NCBI RefSeq assembly: GCF_020382885.2
Contig: NC_058506.1
Location: 14,672,318-14,736,317, forward strand
Direction of reading: 5' to 3'
DNA length: 64,000 nucleotides
From: Scatophagus argus
Taxonomy: Eukaryota > Chordata > Actinopteri > Scatophagidae
Positions 38,101-48,589 of the stretch are shown in pieces (the first letter of the stretch is position 1; every line of letters starts with the position of its first letter). A program made the translations under genes and the position numbers. Below the pieces are notes generated by a model, which was given only the letters and a program-made list of their open reading frames with translations, was not told the origin of the DNA and made no database searches.

Positions 38101-39398
38101 ATCAAAGTGAGTAAGCAGTAAAAACAAGCCATATTTAGGCAGATTACTATAATAATTTTGTAAGGAAAATGTATATTACTTTTATAACTATTTAATAGAA
38201 AAAAAGTACAATAATTCAGTTGGTACAAGAAAAGGGATTCATGAAACACAAGACCTTCAAGTTAAGTACACGGCAATTAATATTTGTATAGCATTTTTTA
38301 TATGTTAGCACATTCAAAGTGATTTGAAAATGACTTACAAGCTTACAAACAGTTTGAGACTAATGCACAAGACAGACAAAAATTATGAAAACGTCATAAA
38401 TAAGGCCATAAATTCAATAAAAACAATTTAACAATTAGGTGGTGCAGTGGTTAGCACTGTCGCCTCATAGCAAGAGAGGTTCGAATCCCAGCCTGGGCCC
38501 TTCTTTGTGGAGTTTGCATGTTCTCCCTGTGCCTGTGTGGGTTTTCTCTGGGTTCTCCAGCTTCCTCCCACAATACCAAAAACATGCACGTTAGGTTAAT
38601 TGGCTACTCTAAATTGCCCCTAGGTGTGAGTGTGAGAGTGTGTGGTTGACTGGCGACCAGTCCAGGGTGAACCCCGCCTCTCGCCCGTAGTCAGCTGGGA
38701 TAGGCTCCAGCTCCCCTGCGACCCTGACGGATAAGCGGTATAGAAAATGGATGGATGGATGGATAATTTAACAATTAAATGCTTTTAGCCATATTACACC
38801 ACTTTCCCTGTCTACTGTTTGGCAAAAGCGCCAGAGGAAGAGCTGGAAAAACCTTTAGCTCAGCAGCTCTCCTGTCTCCTCTTTGCAGACTGGCAGAAGT
38901 CGGCCACCCAGCAGCAGAGGGAGCAGCTGCTCCTCCAGGAGTTGGTGTCTCTGGTCAACCAGCGGGACGAGATCATCAGGGACATCGATGCCAAGGAGAG
39001 AGGGTGAGTGTGTGTGGATAGCTAGTTTTTCAGTAAAGACAAAGTGAGTCGCAGGGAGGTAGCAAATTCCTCAAAGAGAAAGCATCGGAAAAAGACACAT
39101 TTTGTCTGTTTCATATTGTTTGACTGACATGTTTCAAATGAAGCCCTCAGGTTCATGCTTGTAATGTTAACAAAAAAAATGTAATTCGATCAGTGTAACA
39201 TGTTATTTTTATTCCTTATTTGCAAGAAATTGATTGATACAGATCTGTGTGCGGATGAGCGTTAAGAAGGTCATATGCAGTAAACTGTAATGTGGTGTTT
39301 GTGTTTGCAGGGCGCTGGAGGAGGACGAGCGTCTGGAGCGCGGCCTGGAGATGAGGAGGAGAAAATACAGCAACAAAGACAAATGTGTCCTACAGTGA
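13459..39398 (+). CDS. ehbp1l1: EH domain-binding protein 1-like 1, giant form
   Basis: Rab8/Rab10-family effector and membrane-traffic scaffold. Thirty exons: 13459-13562, 16701-16758, 17162-17257, 17905-17958, 18355-18533, 18764-18882, 19001-19087, 19929-20717, 21520-21585, 21689-21823, 22005-22232, 22387-22573, 23855-24202, 24339-25757, 26129-26386, 26568-27074, 28401-30857, 32340-33077, 33900-34101, 34180-34328, 34687-34735, 34925-35249, 36010-36077, 36161-36209, 36344-36396, 36774-36894, 37764-37863, 37962-38035, 38889-39003, 39311-39398. They total 9222 bases, 3073 aa; human is about 1523. Domains: N-terminal C2 (1-163; [31 protein letters not shown]); Pro/Ser/Thr-rich disorder (about 205-815); helix-forming Glu/Arg/Lys segments (about 843-1194 and 1654-2198); CH domain (about 2680-2785; [32 protein letters not shown]); C-terminal bMERB Rab-binding coiled coil (about 2909-3060); end CVLQ, a CaaX-like box. 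No NPF (EHD ligand) tripeptide was seen. The small exons 7 and 9-12 are predictions and may be alternatively spliced. Confidence 0.92.
13830..14242. repeat. Old dispersed teleost repeat in ehbp1l1 intron 1
   Basis: The segment carries phrases I recall from a very common percomorph repeat: TTTATATTCCTG followed by ATGATTACTGATG, GAGTAGAAGTATAAAGTAGC, and ACAGTACTTGAGTAAATGTA ending near a CCACGACTG. It is diverged and is probably a non-autonomous element; I do not know its database name. Confidence 0.45.
15999..16024. repeat. (AC)n microsatellite in ehbp1l1 intron 1
   Basis: About 26 bases of AC repeat. Confidence 0.95.
16772..16801. repeat. (CA)n microsatellite after ehbp1l1 exon 2
   Basis: About 30 bases of CA, beginning 13 bases after the exon 2 donor at 16759. 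Confidence 0.95.
17079..17119. repeat. (CA)n microsatellite before ehbp1l1 exon 3
   Basis: About 41 bases of CA, ending roughly 40 bases before the exon 3 acceptor. Introns 2 and 3 are thus bracketed by CA runs, which can bind hnRNP L; a splicing effect is speculative. Confidence 0.95.
19386..19450 (-). repeat. Fragment of the same dispersed repeat, reverse orientation
   Basis: TAGTGGTGGAATG followed by a TTTACTCACTTACAGTACT-like stretch resembles the reverse complement of the 3' end of the repeat at 13830-14242 (typical CAGTGGTGGAAAGTA start). Strongly decayed; boundaries uncertain. Confidence 0.35.
22881..23296. mobile_element. MITE-like DNA element with long imperfect inverted ends
   Basis: The left end (TTATTTGCTTTCATACCAAG, then GATGAGAAGATAGAT) is matched in inverted form by the right end (ATCAATTTTCTCATCTAACT, then GCAAAAAAGCAAATATTT), giving imperfect terminal inverted repeats of about 50 bases. 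The internal TTAGCTTAGCTTAGCATAAA and a CGGCCAAGAAA phrase match a repeat I recall as abundant in percomorph fish. No coding capacity, so it is a non-autonomous DNA element. It lies in the ehbp1l1 intron between exons 12 and 13. Confidence 0.5.
24415..25475 (+). repeat. ehbp1l1: Glu/Arg/Lys-rich helix-coding tract 1 (ehbp1l1 exon 14)
   Basis: About 350 codons almost wholly Glu, Lys, Arg, Gln and Leu, with EERRKxEEE and LKEEKEK motifs. The strand is overwhelmingly purine. It predicts a long single alpha helix or coiled coil. The repeats are irregular, unlike the second tract, so this one seems older or more diverged. Confidence 0.85.
27342..27365. repeat. (TG)n microsatellite in ehbp1l1 intron 16
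   Basis: About 24 bases of TG. Confidence 0.9.
28727..30360 (+). repeat. ehbp1l1: Glu/Arg/Lys-rich helix-coding tract 2 (ehbp1l1 exon 17)
   Basis: About 545 codons of near-tandem repeats built on [20 protein letters not shown], mostly 21 residues (three heptads, 63 bases) with shorter variants of about 14 residues. Leu recurs once per unit in RLEKERE. Units carry either an EEEEE or an ELERK core and end in MERK or RERK. The regular spacing of opposite charges at i/i+4 is the signature of a stable single alpha helix. On the DNA level this is a purine minisatellite of about 1.6 kb. Confidence 0.9.
29302..29553 (+). repeat. ehbp1l1: Four exact 63-bp tandem copies in ehbp1l1 exon 17
   Basis: Units start at 29302, 29365, 29428 and 29491 and appear identical base for base, each keeping frame as 21 codons. 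Perfect identity implies very recent unequal exchange or slippage, and a likely copy-number polymorphism. Confidence 0.93.
30870..32330. other. ehbp1l1 intron 17, no feature seen
   Basis: About 1.5 kb intron between exons 17 and 18. No exon, RNA gene or recognisable transposon; the open frames are short and lack similarity. Confidence 0.45.
33381..33470 (-). repeat. Fragment of an old dispersed percomorph repeat
   Basis: ACTAAGAGTCTACAGCTATG, CTCTGTGAGGCTGTACTTA and TTGAGCTAAATGCTAA match, in reverse orientation, the end of the repeat family also seen at 47290-47870. Old and diverged. It lies in the ehbp1l1 intron between exons 18 and 19. Confidence 0.4.
37356..37502 (+). mobile_element. tRNA-derived SINE, degenerate
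   Basis: The head GTGGCTCACCGGCAGAGCAC resembles a pol III A-box region, and GATTTGATTCCAGCCCGGGG a decayed B box. GTCTTTGCTGCTTGTCATCC and a pyrimidine-rich body ending in CTCACTGTC follow, as in a SINE common in percomorphs. Several mismatches to the B box suggest an old copy. No clear target duplication was seen. Confidence 0.5.
38438..38764 (+). mobile_element. DANA/V-SINE-type SINE with target-site duplication
   Basis: tRNA-derived head with A box (GTGGTTAGCACTG) and a good B box (GGTTCGAATCC). It is followed by the core that V-SINE/DANA-type elements share (GGAGTTTGCATGTTCTCCC, GGGTTCTCC, CTTCCTCCCACA, AACATGCACG) and the body GCTGGGATAGGCTCCAGC, with a GGAT-repeat tail. The 13-base direct repeat AATTTAACAATTA flanks it exactly at 38425-38437 and 38765-38777. 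The perfect duplication points to a fairly recent insertion. It lies in the ehbp1l1 intron between exons 28 and 29. Confidence 0.88.
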
Positions 39399-40984
39399 GA
39401 AGAGAGGACGCATACAAACGGCTTTTTTACTGCTAAGCCTCTGAAGTACGAACACAGATATTTGGGGCTGTTTTTTTAGTGCCTTTATTTTCCTGGAGAA
39501 CTGTACATGTCCATTTTGAGGAGACCTGACATGCTGCGTCCTTTTCAAAAGTTTTTGCTTAAAAATGAATGTCTGTTTTGTTTTTGCATAACAGTATTAT
39601 TTGAATTCTTTTCACAAATTTTTATTTATTTAAATTATGTGCCAGATTGGTGCACATCTATTGCACATATGGTGTGTTGTGTGTGTGTGTGTTTTTATCA
39701 GTTTGTTCTGTATTTGATCACTGGCTTTTCCCTTTTACTTTTTATACATATATATAAATATAGAAAAGAATTCCCTGGCCAAAACGAGAGCTTGTCTGAA
39801 TCAGTTTAGGTAGAAATGTGCCTTGTAATCTTTGGGGGAAATCTTTTTGTTTGTTTGTTTGTTTCAGACATTTCCACTCAGAAAGTGAAAAATACACTCA
39901 GTGATGAGCTGGACTCAAACCCTCAATATTGAGAGTACAGTGTGCATGTTTTCAACAGCAGGATGACCCCAACATCCTCTTTTGATAAACCCTGCCAGCC
40001 GTGCATGTTAGTGCATGTGAGCGATGCTGAAGAAAGACAGTCGATTGTTGAGTCTCATTCCCAGGTCGCTCACAGAAATGAGTCTGTTTCCCTGTTACTG
40101 TTTTCTTTGATTACTGTGTGCATGCTTTTTGAGGTGCGCTGATGAAGTGGTACCACCGCTTCACATCACTACTGTAAACCTGTCACGCACTGCAGACACC
40201 TGATGTTGCTATGCATATTTATGAGGTGAAGATATGATGACTGATATTGATAAATATGTTGAAGAAAAATAAATATTGTTTGGTTGCTTATCAGTTTGGA
40301 TGGTTTATCTTTTTAGTTTTGGACACAACATGGACCTGTGATATAATGCAATGCAATACAATGAGCCTATAACAATCACATGTTTTGTGAAGCTAACAAG
40401 GGGTGATTGATAAGTTTGTAACACAGACATTAATAACTTTTGTGGTTTTTGTTTTGGATTTGGATTTGATTCTGTCTATTTAAGCAGTATTAAAATCAAA
40501 CCTTGAATGGGAACAGATGAATAGGAAATGAATTGAGGGGGGAATGAAAGAAAACATGAGCAAAATTCAGTTAACAAAAGAACTGCTGAGAAAAACAAGG
40601 CAAACGATAAGCTCAATTTGCACTATAAATACGCTAAGTGCGACACCTTCATAAAGAAGTCTAACTAAACCTGCTTATCCATATGGGTTCAAACAGTTTG
40701 TAGAATACCTAATGCATAGCTTATATCTGTTAAAAGAATGACTGTCATTCTGTGTGTGTGTGTGTGTGTTGTGTGTTTGTGTGCTTACTGTGCTTACATG
40801 CACACGTGCGCATGTGTCCTCTCACTGGAGTATTAGAGCTAATCAGCTTCCCTCTGCAGCTCAGATCTGCACTTCATGGGGATCTACTAATCTGAAATAA
40901 CAGACAGAGAATGACAAACCTGTGCTGGCTGTAGTTCCCCTGGTGAACCTCCTGAAGCTCTGACAGCAAACCCCCAGTGCTGCC
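39399..40984. other. ehbp1l1 3' UTR and spacer to rce1
   Basis: The 3' UTR probably ends after AATAAA at 40268-40273, about 870 bases past the stop. The remaining 700 bases hold a short TG run near 40752 and the unrecognised rce1 promoter and 5' UTR. No extra gene seen. Confidence 0.5.
40268..40273 (+). promoter_or_regulatory. ehbp1l1 poly(A) signal
   Basis: AATAAA followed by a TG-rich stretch, typical of a cleavage site. Confidence 0.7.
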
Positions 40985-43782
40985 ATGCCGGAACCAGATC
41001 ATGGCCCTGTAACGCAGGGAGAGGACACCCATACGAGATGCTGGGTGTGCGTGCTGAGTTGCCTTCTGCTTGCTTGTTTGTACGTTGGCAGTTTGTACGT
41101 GTGGAGAATCAGCTTACCAAGGTATATAACCCACCAGCAGACGTGTGAGGGTGCTGTTCTACTGACCTGCTAAACTGTTGGTGTGTGTGTGTGTTTGTGG
41201 GTGCAGGGACCATCCCAGCGTGATAAAGCGTCGCTGTGCCAGTGTGCTGTTGGTATCTGCGCTGTCACCTGCAGTGGTGAAGGCATGGATGAACTGGGCT
41301 GATGTCAGGGTGAGTACACATGGACAAAACATGCCATGCCCTGCCTGTGCCTTTTCTCCGGTTGGCCAAAGTTTACTACAGTAAAACTACATCCTAACAA
41401 AACACCGAGGATGAGAGTCAACACGTCTCTAAAACTGCTTGTATGGCTCTAGAAAAGCTGGAGGCAGTCGGTGCACCTCAGCATGGCTCAGATACTCATG
41501 CTGACTCTGTATGCCCTCACCCTACAATTTGGTTGATGTAAAACTATCATCGTCCTCCAGGCAGAGAAAGCACCTGTTTGTAAATGTGAGCAGTCATTCC
41601 ACAGGGAGGTCAAAGGTTAACGGCAGTCAAGCTGAAGGGGGTGGATGGAGGGACCTAAACCTGGACCAGCTGAAGAACAGAGTCCCCACTCCTGGGGGCA
41701 TCTTAGTCATACATAAGATGTTTTGTGAGGTTAAGCCTGCTGTCATATTGGCTTAACTTTATTACCACTTTAAGGTAAAACTATATATAAAGCTACGTAT
41801 CATTTCAGGTCGATGTGTCTGTGTGGGAGTTGATGGGAGTTCGTTTGGAAGGTCTGGTTCCTGCAGCCACACTGCCACTACTGCTAACCGCGGTACGTCA
41901 CAGAGTCTCAACAGGGATTTAACATAGAGGATAAAGATGTGTAGCTAAGCTTGTGGAGAGAATACTTCTTTGTTAAAATTACAAGAATTATATTATATAC
42001 TGTATAAGTTGAGCACCTGCTTTTTTCACATTTTATTTCATAAGTTGTAAGCAGACTCCCTCACATTATCCAACTTGCAAAATTACAGTTATTCGACCTT
42101 CAGCAGATATTTTAGTTTTCTTGCAACTTTTGATCGTCCCACTCCTACACACCAGGTTCTTGAAACAGATGTGAAAGGTATTATTCTACATTTGATTTCA
42201 TAGCAGGGATCACTGTTTGCACTGAGAACATTTACATCTTATTCAGGACGTAGTCTAAATTAAATACAGTATTCCCAAGAAACCTGTTTTTAGCGTCAAG
42301 CACAACAATGTGGATCCTGTTTCCATCTTAGAACATTTTATTTATGCTGCTCTAAGGCAGTTTTGACATTTCAGAGACTCAGCTTGCATTCCCTGAATGA
42401 TACAGCTTGGCTTTACAACCTCTATTAAATGTCTGCATTTTGCAGTGATATCCCAAGAGCGTTTTTAAGTCATAACATTAATAAAATGTGCCCTGCTGTC
42501 TCCACTTTCTCGTCTTGAACATTTTTTTTCAGATATACCTCCACTGGATGTTATGAACACCTGTTTTTATTCTGAACATCAGGTATTCTATCTTGGCCCC
42601 CTGGTTCATTCTGCGCTGGATAACCCTAAAGGCTTCACTGGGGAGCTGCAGTGTGCACTAGGTGAGTTAAACTTTGTGTCTACTAAACGTCACGTCAGAA
42701 GAATCAGGGTTATTTTACATATGTGCTTACATGCATATGACGTTAATCATTAAGTCTTGACTTTATTGCCCCAGATGTTCAGTCATGGAGGTTGTGTGTG
42801 GGAGATGCAGTGTGGCTCAGGAACCAGGTGGTGGCACCAGCAACAGAGGAGCTGGTGTTCAGGGGGGCCATGCTGCCCATGCTGGTGCCCTGCACAGGAC
42901 CCACAGCTGCCATCTTCATGGCTCCGCTCTTCTTCGGTGTTGGTATGGCAACCAGATTTTCATGCTGCTAACAATTCAAATTTAGTCTTTGGCCTGTGCA
43001 TACAATTCACTTACTGCATTTTGTTGTCTTGGAATGATTAAAACCTTTTTTTGTTCATTTTCCATCACAATTCATAACTACTTTACGATGTCATTCCAGC
43101 TCATTTCCACCACATCATAGAACAACGGCACCTCCACAAACACAGTATGAGGGTCATCCTCTTGGTATCAGGTCAGCTGGCTTACAAAATCCTCCTCAAA
43201 TAAGCCACATTGTGATAACACAAACTGATGTGTTCAAGCAAAGTAAAATAATCAGCACTTTGGGAATGATATGTGGCTACTGGGTGACACACAACAACCT
43301 TTAAGCACTGCATGATTGAACTATATCTGAAACCATACTGATTTTTGAGGGATCATCAGTTTTCATGGAAATTCTTTTTCCTTTGTGCGGTTCTGTTGCA
43401 GGAATGCAGTTCTTGTACACAACTGTGTTCGGTGCCTTTACTGCCTTTATATTCATGAGAACTGGTGAGAGTTGAAGCGAACAGGAGCACATTGACTTGC
43501 TAATGCATACAGTACACACTCCTTTCAAATTTCTAATTTCCTCCTTTTGTAGGTCATGTCATGGGTCCAGTTTTGTGCCATTCGTTCTGCAACAGTCAGG
43601 GTCTGCCTGACATCAGCTCTGCCCTGCAACACCCTCAACGATCAGCTCTGCTCTTCTGTTATTTGATGGGGTTGCTGCTGTTTCTTGTGCTGCTCTTCCC
43701 ACTGACAGACCCCTTTTTCTATGGTGCCATTCCTGTCTGCAGTCTGGCTCCCCCGCCACAGTCTGTATGCCAGATTAAATGA
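40985..43782 (+). CDS. rce1: CaaX prenyl protease 2 (Ras-converting enzyme 1)
   Basis: Multipass ER-membrane endoprotease that removes the last three residues of prenylated CaaX proteins such as Ras and Rho. Exons: 40985-41121, 41207-41309, 41809-41892, 42583-42661, 42775-42942, 43100-43171, 43402-43464, 43553-43782; 311 aa against 329 in human. The ABI/CPBP-family motifs are intact: EELVFRG with E159-E160, FFGVAHFHH with H192, and HSFCN with H245 and N249. Other family signatures are [20 protein letters not shown] in the first membrane helix, [29 protein letters not shown] and LQHPQR. The N terminus before the first helix is shorter than in human. Several hydrophobic segments agree with a polytopic protein. 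It follows ehbp1l1 on the same strand. Confidence 0.97.
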
Positions 43783-43846
43783 AATGAAATACACTCCCGC
43801 TCTTAAAATGACATTTTTTACTGGATTTCACTGTGTTGGGTTTTCA

Positions 43847-43852
43847 AATAAA
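43847..43852 (+). promoter_or_regulatory. rce1 poly(A) signal
   Basis: AATAAA only 65 bases after the stop, followed by a long GT repeat that could serve as the downstream GU-rich element. The implied 3' UTR is very short. Confidence 0.75.
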
Positions 43853-43869
43853 AAAGTATTTTAATACAA

Positions 43870-43872
<3 letters not shown>

Positions 43873-43928
<56 letters not shown>
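43873..43928. repeat. Long (GT)n microsatellite
   Basis: About 56 bases of uninterrupted GT directly downstream of the rce1 poly(A) signal. A second, interrupted GT/GTAT run lies at 44054-44098. Confidence 0.97.
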
Positions 43929-43930
<2 letters not shown>

Positions 43931-44059
43931 GTGGGTGGGTGCATGCACATGAAAAGAGAACGATTCAGCAGGTCAGACATTTCCTGCATGGTCGAAAATA
44001 TTTTCTAGTGTATTGTAACACAACCCAAGTACAACTTTCCGTAGCTGAGAGAGGTGTGT

Positions 44060-44099
<40 letters not shown>

Positions 44100-47000
44100 A
44101 TGTCAGAGAAAAACAGATGAACTGTGAAAGTGAATGAGTGAAAATGGAAGGCAGCAGAGGAGACAGCGGTAGAGAAAGACACACATGCAGACAGACGGAG
44201 GCAGACCGACAGAAACACAGACAGAAACACAGACACAAAGGCCAACAGACACACGAAAGGAACCAAAGCACAGCACAGACAGAGAAAGAGAGAGAGAGTG
44301 ACATGTAAATTCACATGATTAGGACAAATAATGCGATAAGAGACAGACTTGTGAGAAAAAACATCTAGAGCCAAAACCAACAGCAGCAATGCCAACAGAC
44401 AGAAAGAGAAGAGAAGATAAGAGAGGAGAAGAAGAAAATAAAGGAGAACAGAAAGGGAAAGATGCAAGGGGAGGATTGGTGGAAACGTTAGTCTGTCCTC
44501 AAGGAAATCCAGAATGTGGAGTATCAGGGCTGAGAGAGGAGAGGAGACGAGACTCACAGTCAGTGGAAAAAGTGAAGGCTTAAAAGTGAAAGGTGAAAGG
44601 TTGTGTCAGACAGTTAAGATTTATGAGACATGCTGATGGGCTAATTATAAGAATGTAAGTTCAGAGCCCAACCCAGAGAAAACAAATATTCACTTTTAGC
44701 TTCAGCTCTAGACCAAAGTTTTGCACAATAATCACTTAAATTCACCCTCCTGAATTTTGATGCACTCACATACTTTAAATGCTTTCATGTCTGGTCTCAG
44801 CACTTTTACATTTTCCTGGTTTTTTAAACTCTGGTCTTGAGGAAATATATTTTTTATTTATTTGCATTGTTTTGTATTTTCTACAGTAGGACATTTTGGG
44901 AAATCCTTCCACATAGACATGAAAGTGAAATCAGTCTTCTCTTCAGCAAGAAAATGAATAAGCCTATTTCACACATTCTTGTTTCTTGAACTTATTGTAT
45001 CTACAGTTATGGACTGCAGTGTATACCTGAGTGGTGACCAGTTCCCCATTTTTTTAATACCAACCAACTTATGGTCACATGTTGGAGTTCATGTTCTGTT
45101 CAGCTATGAAATACTGGAAAAGGTTATGTCTAAAGAGATTAAGGAAGGTCTTTTTTTTCAAATCTTTATTTATTCAGTAGAAGACAGTGGATTTCTCACT
45201 GTGCTGCCGCTCCGCTTCGCTTTCAGACATCTCAGTTCAGTCATACTTGGGAACTTTCCAGTATAACAAAGTCTTCAACTGCTGGCAGCTGAGAGTGTGG
45301 GGATTTGAGAGACATTGCTGCTCAGGATCAAGCTTGACAGCAGTTTTTGCAAGAAGTAACTGTATTTACCTCCACAGTGTTTTCTCTTTGTGAATTAAAC
45401 TGAGTTCAAATCCAACAACCTTTGAATTTGATGACCACCTTAAAAGACAGCAAACTATAGAGAGCAAAGACAGACTGGCTGTTTTTCGACTTCCCTGCAG
45501 AGGATTTTGGCACTGTGTTTAGGCAATGATTAACTGCCACTGATGCTGAGTCAGGTAGTTGTTTGGTGTTTTTTTTTTTTTTTTTTTCAGAATGTCTGGT
45601 TTTTGAGATGCATGCAGCAAAAATTGAGGTCAGGTCACATGAGGGATATGGGCTACAAAGTGTGAGGTTTCAATCGGAGGAGACCTGAGAGAGCAGGAGG
45701 AAATGGTGCAGAGAGAAATCAGACGTGTGGTTGGTTATCTCAAAGGTCCTACACATCAGATGCCTGTCTGTCTCTGTTTCTCCATTGAGCCTTTGTGTCA
45801 CATCCCTTTCTTGCAGATTTGTCCTCTTTTCATACCACTGCTAATGCATTTACCATTACACCCCGACACACACAAATTGCTCCATCTCTGGAGAAATATT
45901 ACTGTATCATGAAAGACACTACAAAGAAGTGTAAGACGTGTGTGTGTGTGCATGCGCCATGTCTATGGAAAAGCTGAGCCCATCATCTGGTAAAGGAATA
46001 ATCTGTCGGGAGTTATCCTCTCCCAGTTGCTCTCTCCATCTCCCTTTCTGCCTCTCAGCAGTTCTTTAAATCTTAAAAGTTTTAGCGAGATCTTCTGGCT
46101 GTTTGTCTGAGGTTTGTTTATACATGTGTGATTCTTTATGAGCAGCAAACTCAAATTGCAGTCCAGACATTTGTGTGTCAAGCCTTTGCTAGTCACGCTG
46201 ATTTTTTTTCTTTCCCCAAAAGCTAAAAAATGTTTTTGGACAGAACAAGCTCAGTCACTGCAGTTTCCATCAGCAGCCATGTTTGTTTTAGACTTGCCAT
46301 GACTTCTAACTGGAAATTCAGCAGCAGCTGTTCACACAGTGGTATTCATTCTTCCAGTTTTTGTCAGTTCAGAGAATGCAAAGTAAGAATACATCTGAAA
46401 TGATTTACATTTTTTTTAAAACAAGTAAGCAAATGCAGACACAAATTAAATGAGATTTTCCAAATGGTCCCTGTGCCCAGTTAGTTGCCAGGTCACAATC
46501 TGAAAATCTGAAGTTGTTCCACTGATAACGGTAGGAGGCTTTGTTTGTACTGAGCAGCTTCCAGGTGTGAACATGAGTGAAACTAGGCATGAAAGAATGA
46601 GGACATGGTTGAAAAGCATGCTCAGTAAACTATTCCAAGGTTACACAAAGGTTAACAAAGGTCACCTGGTGTGCAGATGCTGAATAGACATAGATGTGTG
46701 TAGCTTACAACTACCTCTAAAAGTGTCCAAACTCTTTGAGTTGATGGTTCAAGTAATTGTAGACTTCAACTGGCAGGGAATTATTCCTTCTGGATTCAAC
46801 AATTCGACAGAGACCTCGTCTACTCAGATATTTGTGGTGAAGATTTGTTGACAGTCTGGGTGTGGAAGCAAGGCATTCGTGCCTGCTGTGAAAGATGAAG
46901 CATATGGACCTTGTAGAAGAAGTGGATAAAAGTATCGTCTTTTTCCTCCACTCCACAGAAATCACCAAGAATGCCTACACTCCATTATTTAACCACAAGG

Positions 47001-47289
47001 CCGCAGCTAATTGCTTCAGTGTGTGTGTCTGTGTGTGTGCGCGTGTGTGTTCCTGTGTATGTGACATAAGACACCGGTGGTTGGGGAAAATGAACAACTG
47101 ACGTGTCCTTCTGTACTTGATAAACTTCAATAGACCCGAATGACCTAAGACAACAAGTAAATAATGACAGTTTCCTTGACATCATTGTGGAAGCTTGCTG
47201 ACCTCTGGACCAGCCACAGTCCTATTTATAGAGATATTTTTGTACTTTTAATTTTGGGATTGGGGATGAGTTTCTACTGACTTTGACAG

Positions 47290-47870
47290 TAACCTGTGTT
47301 TGACTTTTTCATTTTTAAGGGAAATGTCTCAGTCTTGGGATAGATTGCCATGAATTTTAGCTCAGAGGAAGAATCCTGACAGCTTTGGTGATCTCCTGAT
47401 TGTCCTTTTAGCTGCACTGGCAAATCAAAGCTTTCCTTATCCACTGAAATATCCTTGAGGCAGATAGCCTGATAGATATGCACATATTTTAGACCTGCAA
47501 TCTTCATGGTCCACAGAGGATGAATCCTACTGATTGTGTTGTTCTCTGGACTTTTTCTGGAACTCCACCATGATTTGTTTTGGTTCCAAATTTTGTGATC
47601 TTCTCACTTTTATGGAGTGGCGTCATCAGGTCCACGTTTTAACCTGACATGAAGTTCCATACAGATAGTCATCTTCCTTAAGGATGAATCATAATAATTT
47701 TCATGAACCCTTGAATGTTTCAAGTTAGCACCAATCATCACGTCAAAATCTTAATTTGATCAATAAATACTAGCATGCTAACACACTAACCTAAGTTGGT
47801 GAACATGGTAAATATTTTACTTGCTATACATCAGCATGTTAGCCTTGTATGAGCATATTTTGTGTGTCCA
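47290..47870 (+). repeat. Old dispersed percomorph repeat
   Basis: Decayed phrases in consistent order: ATTGCCATGAATTTTAGC, TTTGGTGATCTCCTGA, GATGAATCATAATAA, TAGCATGCTAACACACTAA, GGTGAACATGGTAAA and CATCAGCATGTTAG. I recall this order from a repeat widespread in percomorph fish. Family name not known to me; non-coding and old by its divergence. Confidence 0.5.
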
Positions 47871-48589
47871 AACATGGGCAACACTGACTGCCTTCCAGAG
47901 AGAGACCATCTGAAAATGTGATTATTGCATCTCTATGATGGCTTTTCACCCTGTCTTTGAGTGTTGCCTTTCGTAAACACTTAATGTGCAGACTCATCCT
48001 TCTCCTTAGTCTTATTTAAATTCATGTCATATGTTATTTTGGTGAAGGAAAAGTGCCTTGAGTCTTTTAGTGGCGCCACTGAAGAACATCAAACCAGAAC
48101 GATTCATTTGAAAACAAAAAAAAAATAGAATTAGCTGTTTAAGTGAAATGGAGACCCTTTGAGTTGGAAGATATAGTTCAGCTGCTTGGAAGCTAGAAAC
48201 TGAGAGCCAGTAATGATATGTGGCAAATGGCCGGGAGTCAAGAAGGTAGAAAATAGGTAGCTGTAACTTAAGAGGTGGGGAATATAAAATCAAGAGATCT
48301 GTATGTTCCATTAGAGGTCTGTTGTTTGGGAAATAGAGCACTTTGGAGGTACAGTAAGTATATTAATGTGAAATGGGGGAATTGGGAGTGCAGGACTATG
48401 GGAAGGAGAAGTTTTGCCTGTTCTATCATTTACATTTCTGGTATGTGTCTCTGGGAACGTGGCTGTGTGTGCTGGAGGAGGGGTTAACCAGCCTGAATGA
48501 TAGAATAAACAGAACAAGAGTGGGAGGACCGGGGTAAAAGCTGGGGTTCCCGGGGAGAGATTGCTGACTTTGGAGCTCAAATAATGAGG

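Noticed and set aside
38828-39003. Exon of ehbp1l1 beginning at 38828
   Set aside because: The EHBP1-family junction (MAIE-DWQK) and the phase require the acceptor at 38888; the extra frame upstream is fortuitous.
44389-44583. Lys/Glu-rich small open frame downstream of rce1
   Set aside because: Explained by a purine-rich tract; no conserved motif.
46717-46968. Reverse-strand 83-codon frame, suspected transposon remnant
   Set aside because: No reverse-transcriptase, transposase or other motif could be recognised.
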